From contig JBNKHH010000020.1 in the NCBI GenBank assembly GCA_050290245.1, positions 1 to 64,000 of the forward strand: a DNA stretch of 64,000 nucleotides, in the 5' to 3' direction. This stretch comes from JBNKHH01 sp050290245 (GTDB lineage Bacteria > Pseudomonadota > Alphaproteobacteria > Rhodobacterales > Rhodobacteraceae). The translations under genes were made by a program, and so were the position numbers. Positions 51,277 to 58,876 of this stretch are shown in pieces (positions within the stretch are counted from its first letter, which is position 1; each line of letters opens with the position of its first letter). A model generated the notes under the pieces. That model was not told the DNA's origin and searched no databases. It saw only the letters and a program-made list of their open reading frames with translations.

Positions 51277-52107
51277 TCAGTCTACGCAAGGGATCTCGAC
51301 CGACGTGATCTCTTCACCCGAGCGACGGCGGACATAGCATTTCTTTTCCTGCTTTTCCGCTACCTGCTGTTCGATGCCGAGAAGTTCCCGCTGATCGACC
51401 TCGACTCCCTCGGAGACCACCTCGTCGTCGGCGCCAACGAGCGACAGCGAAAGCCGTCCCGTTGATTGGGCCTGAGCCAGTGCGGCCACCTGTCGCGGAG
51501 ACACTTCAACAGTGACCGTGCGGGCGACTGTCGGGCTGTTTCGATCTTCATCGGCAGATTGGTCGATGGCAACGAGTCTGACGTTTGCCTCGATCAGCTT
51601 GGTGACATTTCCGTCGCCGATGCGCCCGGTCCAGTAAACGTCGACACGGTCGCCTGGACGCAGGAAGCCCGACACACCGGACGTCACGTCGGTGCGGATG
51701 GCAAAGGCGCGCATTCCGGCGGACAGTCGCGACGACACACCGGCATCGTCGCCGGGGGCCGTGACCTTGACGGCCATGACCGCCTCATTCGTTTCCATGG
51801 TGCGCAGGACCGAGCGTTCAATGTCGGTCCCCTTGGGGAACAGCTCTTCTTCGCTGGTAAATGCACCTTCCGGGATGGCTTCGACGGGCCAGCGGACCTT
51901 GCGGACGTCTTCGATGGACAGCCGCTGGCCATAGCGCATCTGTTTGGTGACAACATACACGTCCTTGACAGGAACGATTGCTCGCTTTGCGGCCTCCGCC
52001 TCGGCCAATTGAGCCTGCTGTTGACCAATATAGTCCTTGGCCATGTATACTGCTGCACCGGCAAGTCCGATACCGACCAGCAATACGAATCCAAACACCA
52101 AACGCAT
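51277..52107 (-). CDS. cpaB: Tad pilus periplasmic protein CpaB/RcpC
   Basis: A 276 aa protein with one N-terminal membrane anchor (LVFGFVLLVGIGLAGAAVYMA), an SAF domain (KDVYVVTKQMRYGQRLSIED), and the CpaB beta domain (SAGMRAFAIRTDVTSGVSGFLRPGDRVDVYWTG in parts). It stabilises or gates the secretin. The start 52107 follows GAGGGGAC; the other ATG at 52122 lacks such a site. Both later cysteines (KKCYVRRR and EIPCVD) are near the C-terminus and may pair. Second transcript block after the pilin genes. Confidence 0.9.
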   Translation of the reverse strand: MRLVFGFVLLVGIGLAGAAVYMAKDYIGQQQAQLAEAEAAKRAIVPVKDVYVVTKQMRYGQRLSIEDVRKVRWPVEAIPEGAFTSEEELFPKGTDIERSVLRTMETNEAVMAVKVTAPGDDAGVSSRLSAGMRAFAIRTDVTSGVSGFLRPGDRVDVYWTGRIGDGNVTKLIEANVRLVAIDQSADEDRNSPTVARTVTVEVSPRQVAALAQAQSTGRLSLSLVGADDEVVSEGVEVDQRELLGIEQQVAEKQEKKCYVRRRSGEEITSVEIPCVD

Positions 52108-52238
52108 GACGTCCCCTCTCATTTAACGGATTTCTGCAGGCGTTCTGTCCTGCGATCCGTGACTTTCAGCTTTGCAATGCCCGAGGATTGTGGCGAAACC
52201 GTGGATAGAACGCGGTCATGTCGTGCAAATGTTGACGC

Positions 52239-52427
52239 CTAGTAGGACGTTGTGATGACACGTGTTTCCAGGTGGGCACCGAGACCATCCGAACGGTCCG
52301 TGGCGGATTTCCCGATGACAGTGATGACCGAGACGCCTAGTCCGACAATAGCGGCGGTCAGCACAACCCAATCGACCGTGACCGCGCCGCTTTCGTCCAG
52401 CAAGAAATATTTAAGTGTTCTCAACAT
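52239..52427 (-). CDS. Flp-type pilin, second copy
   Basis: A 62 aa prepilin: short basic leader (MLRTLKYFLLDESG) then AVTVDWVVLTAAIVGLGVSV, the hydrophobic helix, and a tail ending RVITTSY. Processing is expected after DESG. It resembles the neighbouring pilin in the leader and helix but differs in the loop (IGKSATDRSDGLGAHL). It lies downstream of a terminator that follows the first pilin and 131 bases before cpaB, so it may be expressed at a lower level as a minor pilin. Confidence 0.85.
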   Translation of the reverse strand: MLRTLKYFLLDESGAVTVDWVVLTAAIVGLGVSVITVIGKSATDRSDGLGAHLETRVITTSY

Positions 52428-52543
52428 TCCAATACTCCGGTCCTGGGTCGACAAAGTGACCTGTGGATCTGTCTCACATGTGATTACGGCTGAAATTTGA
52501 CGCCATTAAGGTACGTGTGGCCAACTTCCGAAGCCGGGAAACG

Positions 52544-52571
52544 AAAAGGCCGCACCCCGGGGGTACGGCCT
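52544..52571 (-). terminator. Intercistronic terminator between the two pilin genes
   Basis: AGGCCGCACCCC pairs with GGGGGTACGGCCT (52547-52571) with a small internal mismatch, and on the minus strand is followed by TTTTCG (plus 52542-52547). Partial termination here would make the first pilin far more abundant than the genes behind it. Confidence 0.75.
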
Positions 52572-52598
52572 GTTCAATCTCATGGTGTAAGCCGAAGC

Positions 52599-52784
52599 TT
52601 AGTAGGACGTGGTGATGCCCGAGCCCGACAGGTGCGTCGAGACGGTGTCGGCCAGGTCCTGAGTACCACCGCCAACGGTGGTCATGATGGCAATGCCGAG
52701 GCCCACGATCGCTGCGGTCAGAACGACCCAGTCGACGGTTACGGCACCAGATTCGTCTTTAAGAAAAGCGTTGAACAGTTTCAT
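52599..52784 (-). CDS. flp: Flp-type major pilin
   Basis: A 61 aa prepilin from ATG 52784 behind GGAGGG. Leader MKLFNAFLKDESG, cleavage expected between Gly13 and Ala14, then the helix AVTVDWVVLTAAIVGLGIAI and a short tail (GGTQDLADTVSTHLSG...TTSY). In place of the usual Glu-Tyr at +5/+6 of the mature Flp pilin it has Asp-Trp (VTVDW), the roseobacter form. Being first in the operon and followed by a terminator, it is the probable main structural pilin. Confidence 0.9.
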   Translation of the reverse strand: MKLFNAFLKDESGAVTVDWVVLTAAIVGLGIAIMTTVGGGTQDLADTVSTHLSGSGITTSY

Positions 52785-53134
52785 GTGTCCCTCCATTAAG
52801 CACGCTTAGAGTTTTATCCCCGACTTATTTGAACCGCCCTCTCACAAACGATCCCTGTCCGTCTTGGGATGACGCTATATGGCTGCCGGAATTTGGCGAG
52901 AGTTGGGCGGCCTTCGTACAATTTTCAAGCCGTTTGTAGATTTTAAAGAAATTCAGTTAACTGCATGAAATATAATAATAAAAAAAATCCAGATACGCTT
53001 GGGGAGTGTGATAATCGTGAGGTGCACGACCCATTTTACGGCAATCGTGAACAATTCGCCCAATTTGGGCTAGTCTGGCGCGTCGGATTTTGCGAGATTC
53101 CCGCCATGGATCTTAAGAAAATGCGAAGATTCCT
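52785..53134. other. Divergent control region of the pilin genes with an AT-rich tract
   Basis: 350 bases without a gene, between the major pilin and the lytic transglycosylase. A strongly AT-rich stretch (about 52918-52990, with a run of eight A at 52980-52987) stands out against the high-GC background. A perfect palindrome CAGTTAACTG lies at 52954-52963. This is a likely site for pilin regulation, either activator binding or silencing by a nucleoid protein such as MucR. No promoter hexamers could be fixed with confidence. Confidence 0.5.
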
Positions 53135-54004
53135 ATGAGGCTGGCTTACGGATTCGCTCTTCCGGGGATTCTTGCGCTTGTTATCGCCGGCTCTGTGGAC
53201 GCGCAGACTCCAAGCGACGTATCCGACTTTTCTTTCAAACGGGTCACCGTGCCGTCGAAAGGCGTGTCCAAACGCATCACCGTCCAGATCGATCCCGATG
53301 CCGAGGTCTATCATCTGACGCCCGGAAGCTCGCCGAGACGTCCAGGTGATCCCCGGCCGGATTCGGCAACCAGACTGCCTGCGGGCTTGTTGCCCGAAGG
53401 AACGTCTGATTTCGATTGGTATTGGGAGCTGGTGTCGCCTTCGATCGAGGCTGACCCCGCACAGCGTTTCAGCGCGGCGCTGTCCGCCACACAAAAAGAG
53501 GCACTCAAGATCGGGACGCCGCGTCTGCAGGCACTGCAGAGGATAATCGAATCACACGGCACTGACATACTGATGGCAACGGTCGGAACGGAAGTTTCGC
53601 CCGCGCTCGTTCTGGCAGTCATCGCTGTTGAAAGCGGCGGGCGTGCAAATGCCACGAGTCATGCCGGTGCGCAGGGCGTGATGCAATTGATGCCCGCAAC
53701 GGCAAAAAGGTTCAAAGTGGCCGACAGCATGGACCCGCGACAGAACATCAAGGGTGGCGTTGCCTATCTGGATTGGCTTTTGAAAGAGTTCAAACGCGAC
53801 CCCGTGCTTGCCTTGGCAGGATATAATGCGGGCGAGGGGGCTGTCGGGGCCTACCAGGGTGTGCCGCCATATGCGGAAACACGGGCCTATGTTCCGAAGG
53901 TTCTCGCGGCGTGGAGCGTGGCGCGGTCGCTTTGCCTGACACCACCGGACCTGATCAGTGACGGCTGCGTCTTTGTCAGTCAGCGTATTGCGAGCGACGG
54001 TTGA
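53135..54004 (+). CDS. Lytic transglycosylase (SLT family), exported
   Basis: Cell wall lytic enzyme of 289 aa with a signal peptide (LAYGFALPGILALVIAGSVDAQ). The C-terminal SLT domain starts near residue 140: VIAVESGGRANATSHAGAQG (catalytic Glu in VESGG), VMQLMPATAKRF, ALAGYNAGEGAV and YAETRAYVPKV, all four classic SLT blocks. Its divergence from the pilin genes suggests it opens peptidoglycan for the pilus machine, though it could act in general wall turnover. The N-terminal 120 residues match no domain I know. Confidence 0.9.
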   Translation: MRLAYGFALPGILALVIAGSVDAQTPSDVSDFSFKRVTVPSKGVSKRITVQIDPDAEVYHLTPGSSPRRPGDPRPDSATRLPAGLLPEGTSDFDWYWELVSPSIEADPAQRFSAALSATQKEALKIGTPRLQALQRIIESHGTDILMATVGTEVSPALVLAVIAVESGGRANATSHAGAQGVMQLMPATAKRFKVADSMDPRQNIKGGVAYLDWLLKEFKRDPVLALAGYNAGEGAVGAYQGVPPYAETRAYVPKVLAAWSVARSLCLTPPDLISDGCVFVSQRIASDG

Positions 54005-54007
54005 AGA

Positions 54008-54745
54008 TCAGATTGCGAGTTTCTTGAAGATGCGTTCCGGGATCAGCCGGATGATCGTCATGACCGGCCACCAGATAATCGGCGTATAGATTACGTTCTT
54101 CTTCTTATCGACGGCCCCGAAGATATCGGACGCAATTTTTTCCGGCTGGGCCAGGAAAGGCAGCCCATCCATCCCCCAGGTCATGGCGGTGTCGACCGTC
54201 CCCGGTTTGACGGTTACGACATGGACGCCAGATCGACCGAGACGGTTCCTAAGCCCCGAGAGATAGGCGTGGAAGCCAGCCTTTGACGCGCCATAGACAT
54301 AGTTGCCCAAACGACCGCGATCTCCGGCAACCGAGCCGACACCGACGATGGTGCCGGATTTCTTTTCTTCGAGAATCGGCGACAACGAGGTCAGAAACGC
54401 GGCCGGACCAGTGAAACCGTCTGCAATTGTGCCTGCGATCAGGCTCGGATCCGCATCAATTTCTTCCTGCGGTGGCATCGACCCGACAAAAACCGCGCAG
54501 TTCAGCGTGCCGTCGAGCGAGCGGGCTTTTTCCAGAATTGGCGCAAAGGTCGATGAGTCTCGCGCATCGAAGGCAATTGTCTCGGCCGCAGGAGCGCCGC
54601 GATGGCGGCAATCGGCGGCCGTCTTTTCCAGGTCGTCCATGTCGCGCCCTGCCAGAATCACGCTTTCACCGCGCGCGGCCGCCATGCGGGCAAAACTGCG
54701 GGCGATTGTCGACGTGCCTCCAAGGATAATCCAAGTCTGGGTCAT
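54008..54745 (-). CDS. SDR oxidoreductase resembling DprE2 (decaprenylphosphoryl-ketopentose reductase)
   Basis: A 245 aa short-chain dehydrogenase. Rossmann loop IILGGTSTIARSFARMAA (6-23) differs from the plain GxxxGIG; catalytic YGASKAGF (Tyr-x-x-x-Lys) with the upstream Ser in VGVGSVAGDRG. The C-terminal AVDKKKNVIYTPIIWWPVM resembles the hydrophobic tail of mycobacterial DprE2. It overlaps the DprE1-like gene by 4 bases, and the pair would convert a polyprenyl-phosphate ribose to arabinose in two steps. Substrate in this organism is unknown. Confidence 0.82.
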   Translation of the reverse strand: MTQTWIILGGTSTIARSFARMAAARGESVILAGRDMDDLEKTAADCRHRGAPAAETIAFDARDSSTFAPILEKARSLDGTLNCAVFVGSMPPQEEIDADPSLIAGTIADGFTGPAAFLTSLSPILEEKKSGTIVGVGSVAGDRGRLGNYVYGASKAGFHAYLSGLRNRLGRSGVHVVTVKPGTVDTAMTWGMDGLPFLAQPEKIASDIFGAVDKKKNVIYTPIIWWPVMTIIRLIPERIFKKLAI

Positions 54746-56055
54746 GCGATGTCCCTCAGCTTAAGGCGGCGAACGATGTCGGTTTCATATGCGTGTTCAG
54801 GGTCCGCTTTTTGAACCGCTTTCAGCCACTCGCCATGTTCGGGGTACATTTTCGCGATATGCTCGGCCCCCGCCAGGGAATCCTTGGCGAAATAGATCCG
54901 CCCCGCAGCTTCGACCGTTCTTGCTTCCAACTCGCGGATCAGGCGTTCGGCGCCGTTGCGGTTCGGAAAGTCGACGGCCAGGGTATAGCCTTCCATCGGG
55001 AACGACATATAGCCACCGCGACCGGGACCGGTCCGCTTCAAGACGGCCAGAGGAGACGCCAGGCCGGAATTCGCGATCTTTTCGAGAATGCCACGCAGCG
55101 CATCGACGCTGTCCAGCGGAACCACGCATTGGAACTGGTGAAAGCCGGATTTCCCATAGAGCCGGTTCCAGTCGTGGATTTTGTCCAAAGGAAAGAAAAA
55201 GTCGTCAATGGGTTTGACCAAGGTGCGCCCCCGCTCGGGCACGCGCCGCCAGTATGCCGCATTGAACGTGCGAACGACGGGCGGAGACAATGTAAAGCCC
55301 GGGGCATCCATGGGAACGCGCTTGCCGCGTTTTGCGGGTTTTACCAATCCGCCCCCGGTTTCGGCCTCTTCCAGGATCCCGCGTCCCAACGAGGAGCCTC
55401 GTGCCGTGGCATCGATCCATCCAACGGTATATGTCGCGTCCGATCCATCCAGAAGCGTGATGAACTCGTCCCAGTCCGCCACGCGCCGCTCGGTCACGAC
55501 CATGACGTCGCCCTTGGCCTTCAGCAGGGGGAAGCGGGCCGACAGGATCGGGCCGGTCTGGCCCAGCCCTCCGACAGTTGCCTTATAGAGCGCCTTGCTC
55601 TTCTCGGGGCTTATCACCTTGGGCCCCTGATTGGTCATCAGGGTGATGTCTTTCAAATGCTGGCCGAAGGTGCCGGCGTGGTGGTGGTTCTTGCCATGGA
55701 CGTCCATCGCGATGCCACCACCAACGGTGGCAAACCCCGTCCCGGGCATGACCGGGGGCAACCAGCCTTTCGGCGCAAAGATTTTCAAGAGCTGGCCGAT
55801 CTGGCAACCGGCCTCGACATGGACAACGCCGGTTTCGGGATCGAATTCCAGGATGCGGTCCAGTCGCGTCATGTCAACCGCGCGCCCGCCGTCGTTCAGA
55901 CACGCATCGCCATAGCTGCGGCACATGCCGATTGCCGGAGCGGGTTCTTCCTTGATCAGGTCGCGGAGGCTAGAGGCGCGTTCGGGGCGTGCCAGATCGC
56001 CACTAGCCCGGTGGACACGCCCCCAGCCTGCGTAATCGCTATGTTTCCAACGCAT
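54742..56055 (-). CDS. FAD-dependent oxidase resembling DprE1 (decaprenylphosphoryl-ribose 2'-epimerase subunit)
   Basis: A 437 aa FAD-linked oxidoreductase from ATG 56055 (AAGGAC upstream). It matches mycobacterial DprE1 through the FAD loop RSYGD (46-50), the signature PGTGFATVGGGIAMDVHGKN (104-123) with the active-site His, and the catalytic Lys in YFAKDS (Lys391). The cysteine bound by benzothiazinones in Mycobacterium (in NICVDFP) is Ala here (TLAVDFP, Ala360). DprE1 oxidises the 2'-OH of the polyprenyl-phosphate ribose and DprE2 reduces the ketone. Confidence 0.87.
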   Translation of the reverse strand: MRWKHSDYAGWGRVHRASGDLARPERASSLRDLIKEEPAPAIGMCRSYGDACLNDGGRAVDMTRLDRILEFDPETGVVHVEAGCQIGQLLKIFAPKGWLPPVMPGTGFATVGGGIAMDVHGKNHHHAGTFGQHLKDITLMTNQGPKVISPEKSKALYKATVGGLGQTGPILSARFPLLKAKGDVMVVTERRVADWDEFITLLDGSDATYTVGWIDATARGSSLGRGILEEAETGGGLVKPAKRGKRVPMDAPGFTLSPPVVRTFNAAYWRRVPERGRTLVKPIDDFFFPLDKIHDWNRLYGKSGFHQFQCVVPLDSVDALRGILEKIANSGLASPLAVLKRTGPGRGGYMSFPMEGYTLAVDFPNRNGAERLIRELEARTVEAAGRIYFAKDSLAGAEHIAKMYPEHGEWLKAVQKADPEHAYETDIVRRLKLRDIA

Positions 56056-57064
56056 GGTCACGCGTCCTTTTTGATCGGTGTTCCGCCAATGGGAAGATAG
56101 CGAGGCCAATCGCGATGGCGAACCAAAGGGTGGTCACGCGGATCACCAGCGTGGCCGGTCCGGCGATTTCCGCAGGCACACCATATAGTATAAGGAGTGC
56201 AACCATCGCGACCTCGGCACCGCCCAGTCCGCCCGGCGCTCCGGTCAGCCCGCCGGCCAGGGTGGCAAAAATGAAGATGCCAACAGATGTCCAAAGGCCG
56301 ACCTCGGCGCCCATCCAGTTCAACAAAAGATAAAAGGCATAGCCCTCGGCCATCCACCCCAGGGTGCCGAGCCCGCCAGCGGCCAAGAGCGCCGATGGAG
56401 TCGAAAAAGCCCGCAGGGAATTCGAGGCGCGCCTGATACGGCCGAATAGCCGGGGAAAACGTCGTCCGGTTATTTGGTGAAGAATGCCCGCGGCATGGTG
56501 TAAAAGACTTGGCCGCGTTGCCACGACGGCTGCGAGGAGGGCCAGAAGCGCCACCGGCGCCGCTCCTTTGATACCTGTCGTGGACAGACTGACCGACAGG
56601 GCCAGAAGGATTGCCATGGCCGAAAGATCCGCCGCGCGATCAACGAGCACGAGAGGAGCCGTCTTTTCGAAACTCCAGCCTGTTTCCCGGCCAATCCAGC
56701 GCATTCGGACCAACTCGCCCACGCGGCCAGGTGTGACCGACATGGCAAACCCACCAAGGAAATGCAGAAAGTTCTGGAAGATCGACGTGTTCAGGCCAAG
56801 ACGGTTTGCGAACAGATGCCAGCGCAGGCCGCGAAGGACGTAGTTGAGAAGACTGAGGGCCAGCAACAGTGCGAGACCGGATAGGGAGAGGGATGTAATG
56901 GCCGCGATGGTCTCACCCCAGCCCGTGGCCGCAGCGAGGCCGATCAACCCGAACACAACAAGTGCTCCGAGGCAGGCCAGCAACAGCCAGTCGCGCCAAC
57001 GCCGCGGCTTTACCGCGGCGCCAGGGTCACGAGGGAGGGTTTTCGGCAAAAGTGTCATAGCCAT
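56039..57064 (-). CDS. Flippase-like membrane protein (UPF0104/LPG synthase TM family)
   Basis: A 341 aa protein with about eight membrane helices of the AglD/YbhN family. Features: LLLACLGALVVFGLIGLAAATGW (helix 1), a conserved NYVLRGLRWHLFANRLG after helix 2, FLGGFAMSVTPGRVGELVR (family motif 'tPgraGE..R') and GAPGGLGGAEVAMVALLILYGVP near the C-terminus. Members include proposed lipid-linked sugar flippases. It is first in the operon with the DprE1/DprE2-like genes (17-base overlap), which fits moving the lipid-linked pentose across the membrane. Confidence 0.82.
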   Translation of the reverse strand: MAMTLLPKTLPRDPGAAVKPRRWRDWLLLACLGALVVFGLIGLAAATGWGETIAAITSLSLSGLALLLALSLLNYVLRGLRWHLFANRLGLNTSIFQNFLHFLGGFAMSVTPGRVGELVRMRWIGRETGWSFEKTAPLVLVDRAADLSAMAILLALSVSLSTTGIKGAAPVALLALLAAVVATRPSLLHHAAGILHQITGRRFPRLFGRIRRASNSLRAFSTPSALLAAGGLGTLGWMAEGYAFYLLLNWMGAEVGLWTSVGIFIFATLAGGLTGAPGGLGGAEVAMVALLILYGVPAEIAGPATLVIRVTTLWFAIAIGLAIFPLAEHRSKRTRDHALET

Positions 57065-57125
57065 TAAACGTCGATTAGCGACAGATTACGGCAAGAATAT
57101 GGACTTGTTTCTAAATTATGAACAA

Positions 57126-57156
57126 TCGCGGGGCATTTTTGTGAATTACCCCGCGA
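57126..57156 (-). terminator. Hairpin between the CoA-transferase and flippase-like genes
   Basis: TCGCGGGG (57126-57133) pairs with CCCCGCGA (57149-57156) around a 15-base AT-rich loop. It lies 14 bases after the scoB-like stop on the minus strand. No clear T-run follows, so terminator function is only probable. Confidence 0.45.
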
Positions 57157-57169
57157 CTTCAGAGCGTCT

Positions 57170-57793
57170 TCAGACGATGTTTGCCTCGGTCGCTGCCCGG
57201 ATGTCGTCCTTTGTGACACCGGGTGCGGTTTCGAGGATGTGGAGGCCCTTGTGGCCCACCTCGAGAACGCCAAGATTCGTGATGATCATATCGACCACAC
57301 CCTGGCCTGTGAGCGGCAGAGTGCATTCCTTGAGCACCTTGGACTCACCGTGCTTATTGGTGTGGTCCATGACGACGATGACGCGGCCGACACCGGCGAC
57401 AAGGTCCATTGCACCGCCCATGCCTTTGACCAGCTTGCCCGGGATCATCCAGTTGGCGAGGTCGCCTTTCTCGCTAACTTCCATGGCGCCGAGGATCGCA
57501 GCGGCGATCTTCCCGCCCCGGATCATGCCGAATGAAAGGGAGCTGTCAAAATAAGCTGTGCGCGGCACTTCGGTAATGGTCTGTTTACCTGCGTTGATAA
57601 GATCCGGGTCTTCGTCGCCCTCGTAAGGGAAGGGACCCATGCCCAGCATCCCGTTCTCGGATTGAAGCGTGATATCCTTGTCGCCGACAAAGTTTGCCAC
57701 CAGCGTCGGAATGCCGATGCCAAGGTTTACGTACATGCCGTCTTCGAGTTCCTGCGCGGCCCGTTCGGCCATCTGGTTGCGATCCCAAGGCAT
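57170..57793 (-). CDS. scoB: 3-oxoacid CoA-transferase subunit B
   Basis: Beta subunit of a two-subunit CoA-transferase that moves CoA between succinyl-CoA and acetoacetate (or a related oxoacid). The 207 aa have the catalytic glutamate in the SENGMLGMGP motif (about residues 47-56), GLGIGIPTLVA-like strand NLGIGIPTLVANFV near the start, and GGAMDLVAGVGRVIVVMDH. The start overlaps the end of subunit A by 1 base. Ketone body, polyhydroxybutyrate or aromatic catabolism are all possible contexts. Confidence 0.92.
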   Translation of the reverse strand: MPWDRNQMAERAAQELEDGMYVNLGIGIPTLVANFVGDKDITLQSENGMLGMGPFPYEGDEDPDLINAGKQTITEVPRTAYFDSSLSFGMIRGGKIAAAILGAMEVSEKGDLANWMIPGKLVKGMGGAMDLVAGVGRVIVVMDHTNKHGESKVLKECTLPLTGQGVVDMIITNLGVLEVGHKGLHILETAPGVTKDDIRAATEANIV

Positions 57794-58497
57794 TACGCGG
57801 TCTCCTTCTGGCGCAGGGTGCGCTGTTCGATACGCTTTTCGTGATCACCCTGGATCAGGCGGTGGACATAGATGCCCGGAAGGTGGATGTGGTCGCCGTC
57901 CAACTCGCCGGGTTCGACAATTTCTTCGACTTCCATGATGCAGACCTTGCCGCACATAGCCGCGGGCGGATTGAAGTTGCGCGCAGTCTTGCGAAAGATC
58001 GCGTTGCCCGTGGTGTCGGCTTTCCAGGCCTTCACGATGGAAAGATCGGCAAAAATGCCTTCTTCCATGATATAGGTTTCACCGTTGAAGTCCTTGTGAT
58101 CCTTGCCTTCTGCGATCACCGTGCCAACGCCAGTCTTGGTGTAGAATCCGGGAATGCCGCAGCCTCCGGCACGCATGCGCTCGGCCAGGGTGCCTTGTGG
58201 GTTGAATTCCAATTCAAGTTCACCCGAGAGATATTGGCGCATGAATTCGGCATTTTCTCCGACGTAGGACGACATCATCTTCTTGATCTGACGAGTTTCG
58301 AGAAGCCGGCCCAGTCCGAAGTTGTCGACGCCTGCGTTGTTGGAGGCCACGGTCAAATCCTTGACGCCGCTTTCGCGAATGGCCTCGATCAAGAGTTCGG
58401 GTATCCCGCAGAGACCGAAACCGCCCGCGGCGATCAGCATCCCGTCGTGCAGGAGACCATCAAGGGCCTCGGTTGCATTGGCATAGACTTTCTTCAT
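57793..58497 (-). CDS. scoA: 3-oxoacid CoA-transferase subunit A
   Basis: Alpha subunit of 234 aa: DGLLHDGMLIAAGGFGLCGIPELL (in parts; GGFGLCGIPE is the CoA-transferase signature 1), the glycine-rich SGELELEFNPQGTLAERMRAGG (in parts) and GIPGFYTKTGVGT, and DGETYIMEE-like NGETYIMEEGIFAD. First gene of the two-gene operon; preceded by about 380 bases without a gene that should carry its promoter. Confidence 0.93.
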   Translation of the reverse strand: MKKVYANATEALDGLLHDGMLIAAGGFGLCGIPELLIEAIRESGVKDLTVASNNAGVDNFGLGRLLETRQIKKMMSSYVGENAEFMRQYLSGELELEFNPQGTLAERMRAGGCGIPGFYTKTGVGTVIAEGKDHKDFNGETYIMEEGIFADLSIVKAWKADTTGNAIFRKTARNFNPPAAMCGKVCIMEVEEIVEPGELDGDHIHLPGIYVHRLIQGDHEKRIEQRTLRQKETA

Positions 58498-58876
58498 GCG
58501 CGCTTTCCTCCAGAAATCACCAGAGGTGTGCCGCCGCGAATGCGAAAAGTCAATTGCCGCGCTGCGGCGCGCTGTTGGATGCAGTATGGCGTCGGGGATT
58601 GAGGGTCGACGCCTTTTCGAGTGCGGGCAATGACCCCAGAAAGCCTTCAGAATTGTACCTTGCCGGACGACATGCGGGTTGTCTCAAATTCACCTGCCCG
58701 TTTGGAATACGATCATAAATCATGGGCACACACATCTGTGCTTGTCGGTTCATTTGCGATGTTCTCGGTGGGGTTCGCCATCCCGAGGCCAGACTTCATG
58801 ACTCACGGAATCATTTTTGAAATGCCGTCTAAGAGGCAGTGCTGATCCTTGGAGCGATTTACCAAATATTGCGCCG
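58498..58876. other. Gene-free stretch between scoA and topA
   Basis: 379 bases holding the upstream region of scoA and the downstream region of topA. Short ORFs occur on both strands (up to about 80 codons) but none shows a protein-like composition or a ribosome binding site. I see no tRNA, repeat or clear hairpin in it. Confidence 0.4.

Noticed and set aside
53036..53494. 152-codon minus-strand frame overlapping the lytic transglycosylase
   Set aside because: Antisense to the signal peptide and N-terminal part of a well-supported gene, with an unlikely Arg/Gly/Ser-rich composition.
58498..58876. Short ORFs of 67-81 codons between scoA and topA
   Set aside because: No ribosome site, no conserved-looking motif and ordinary intergenic composition.
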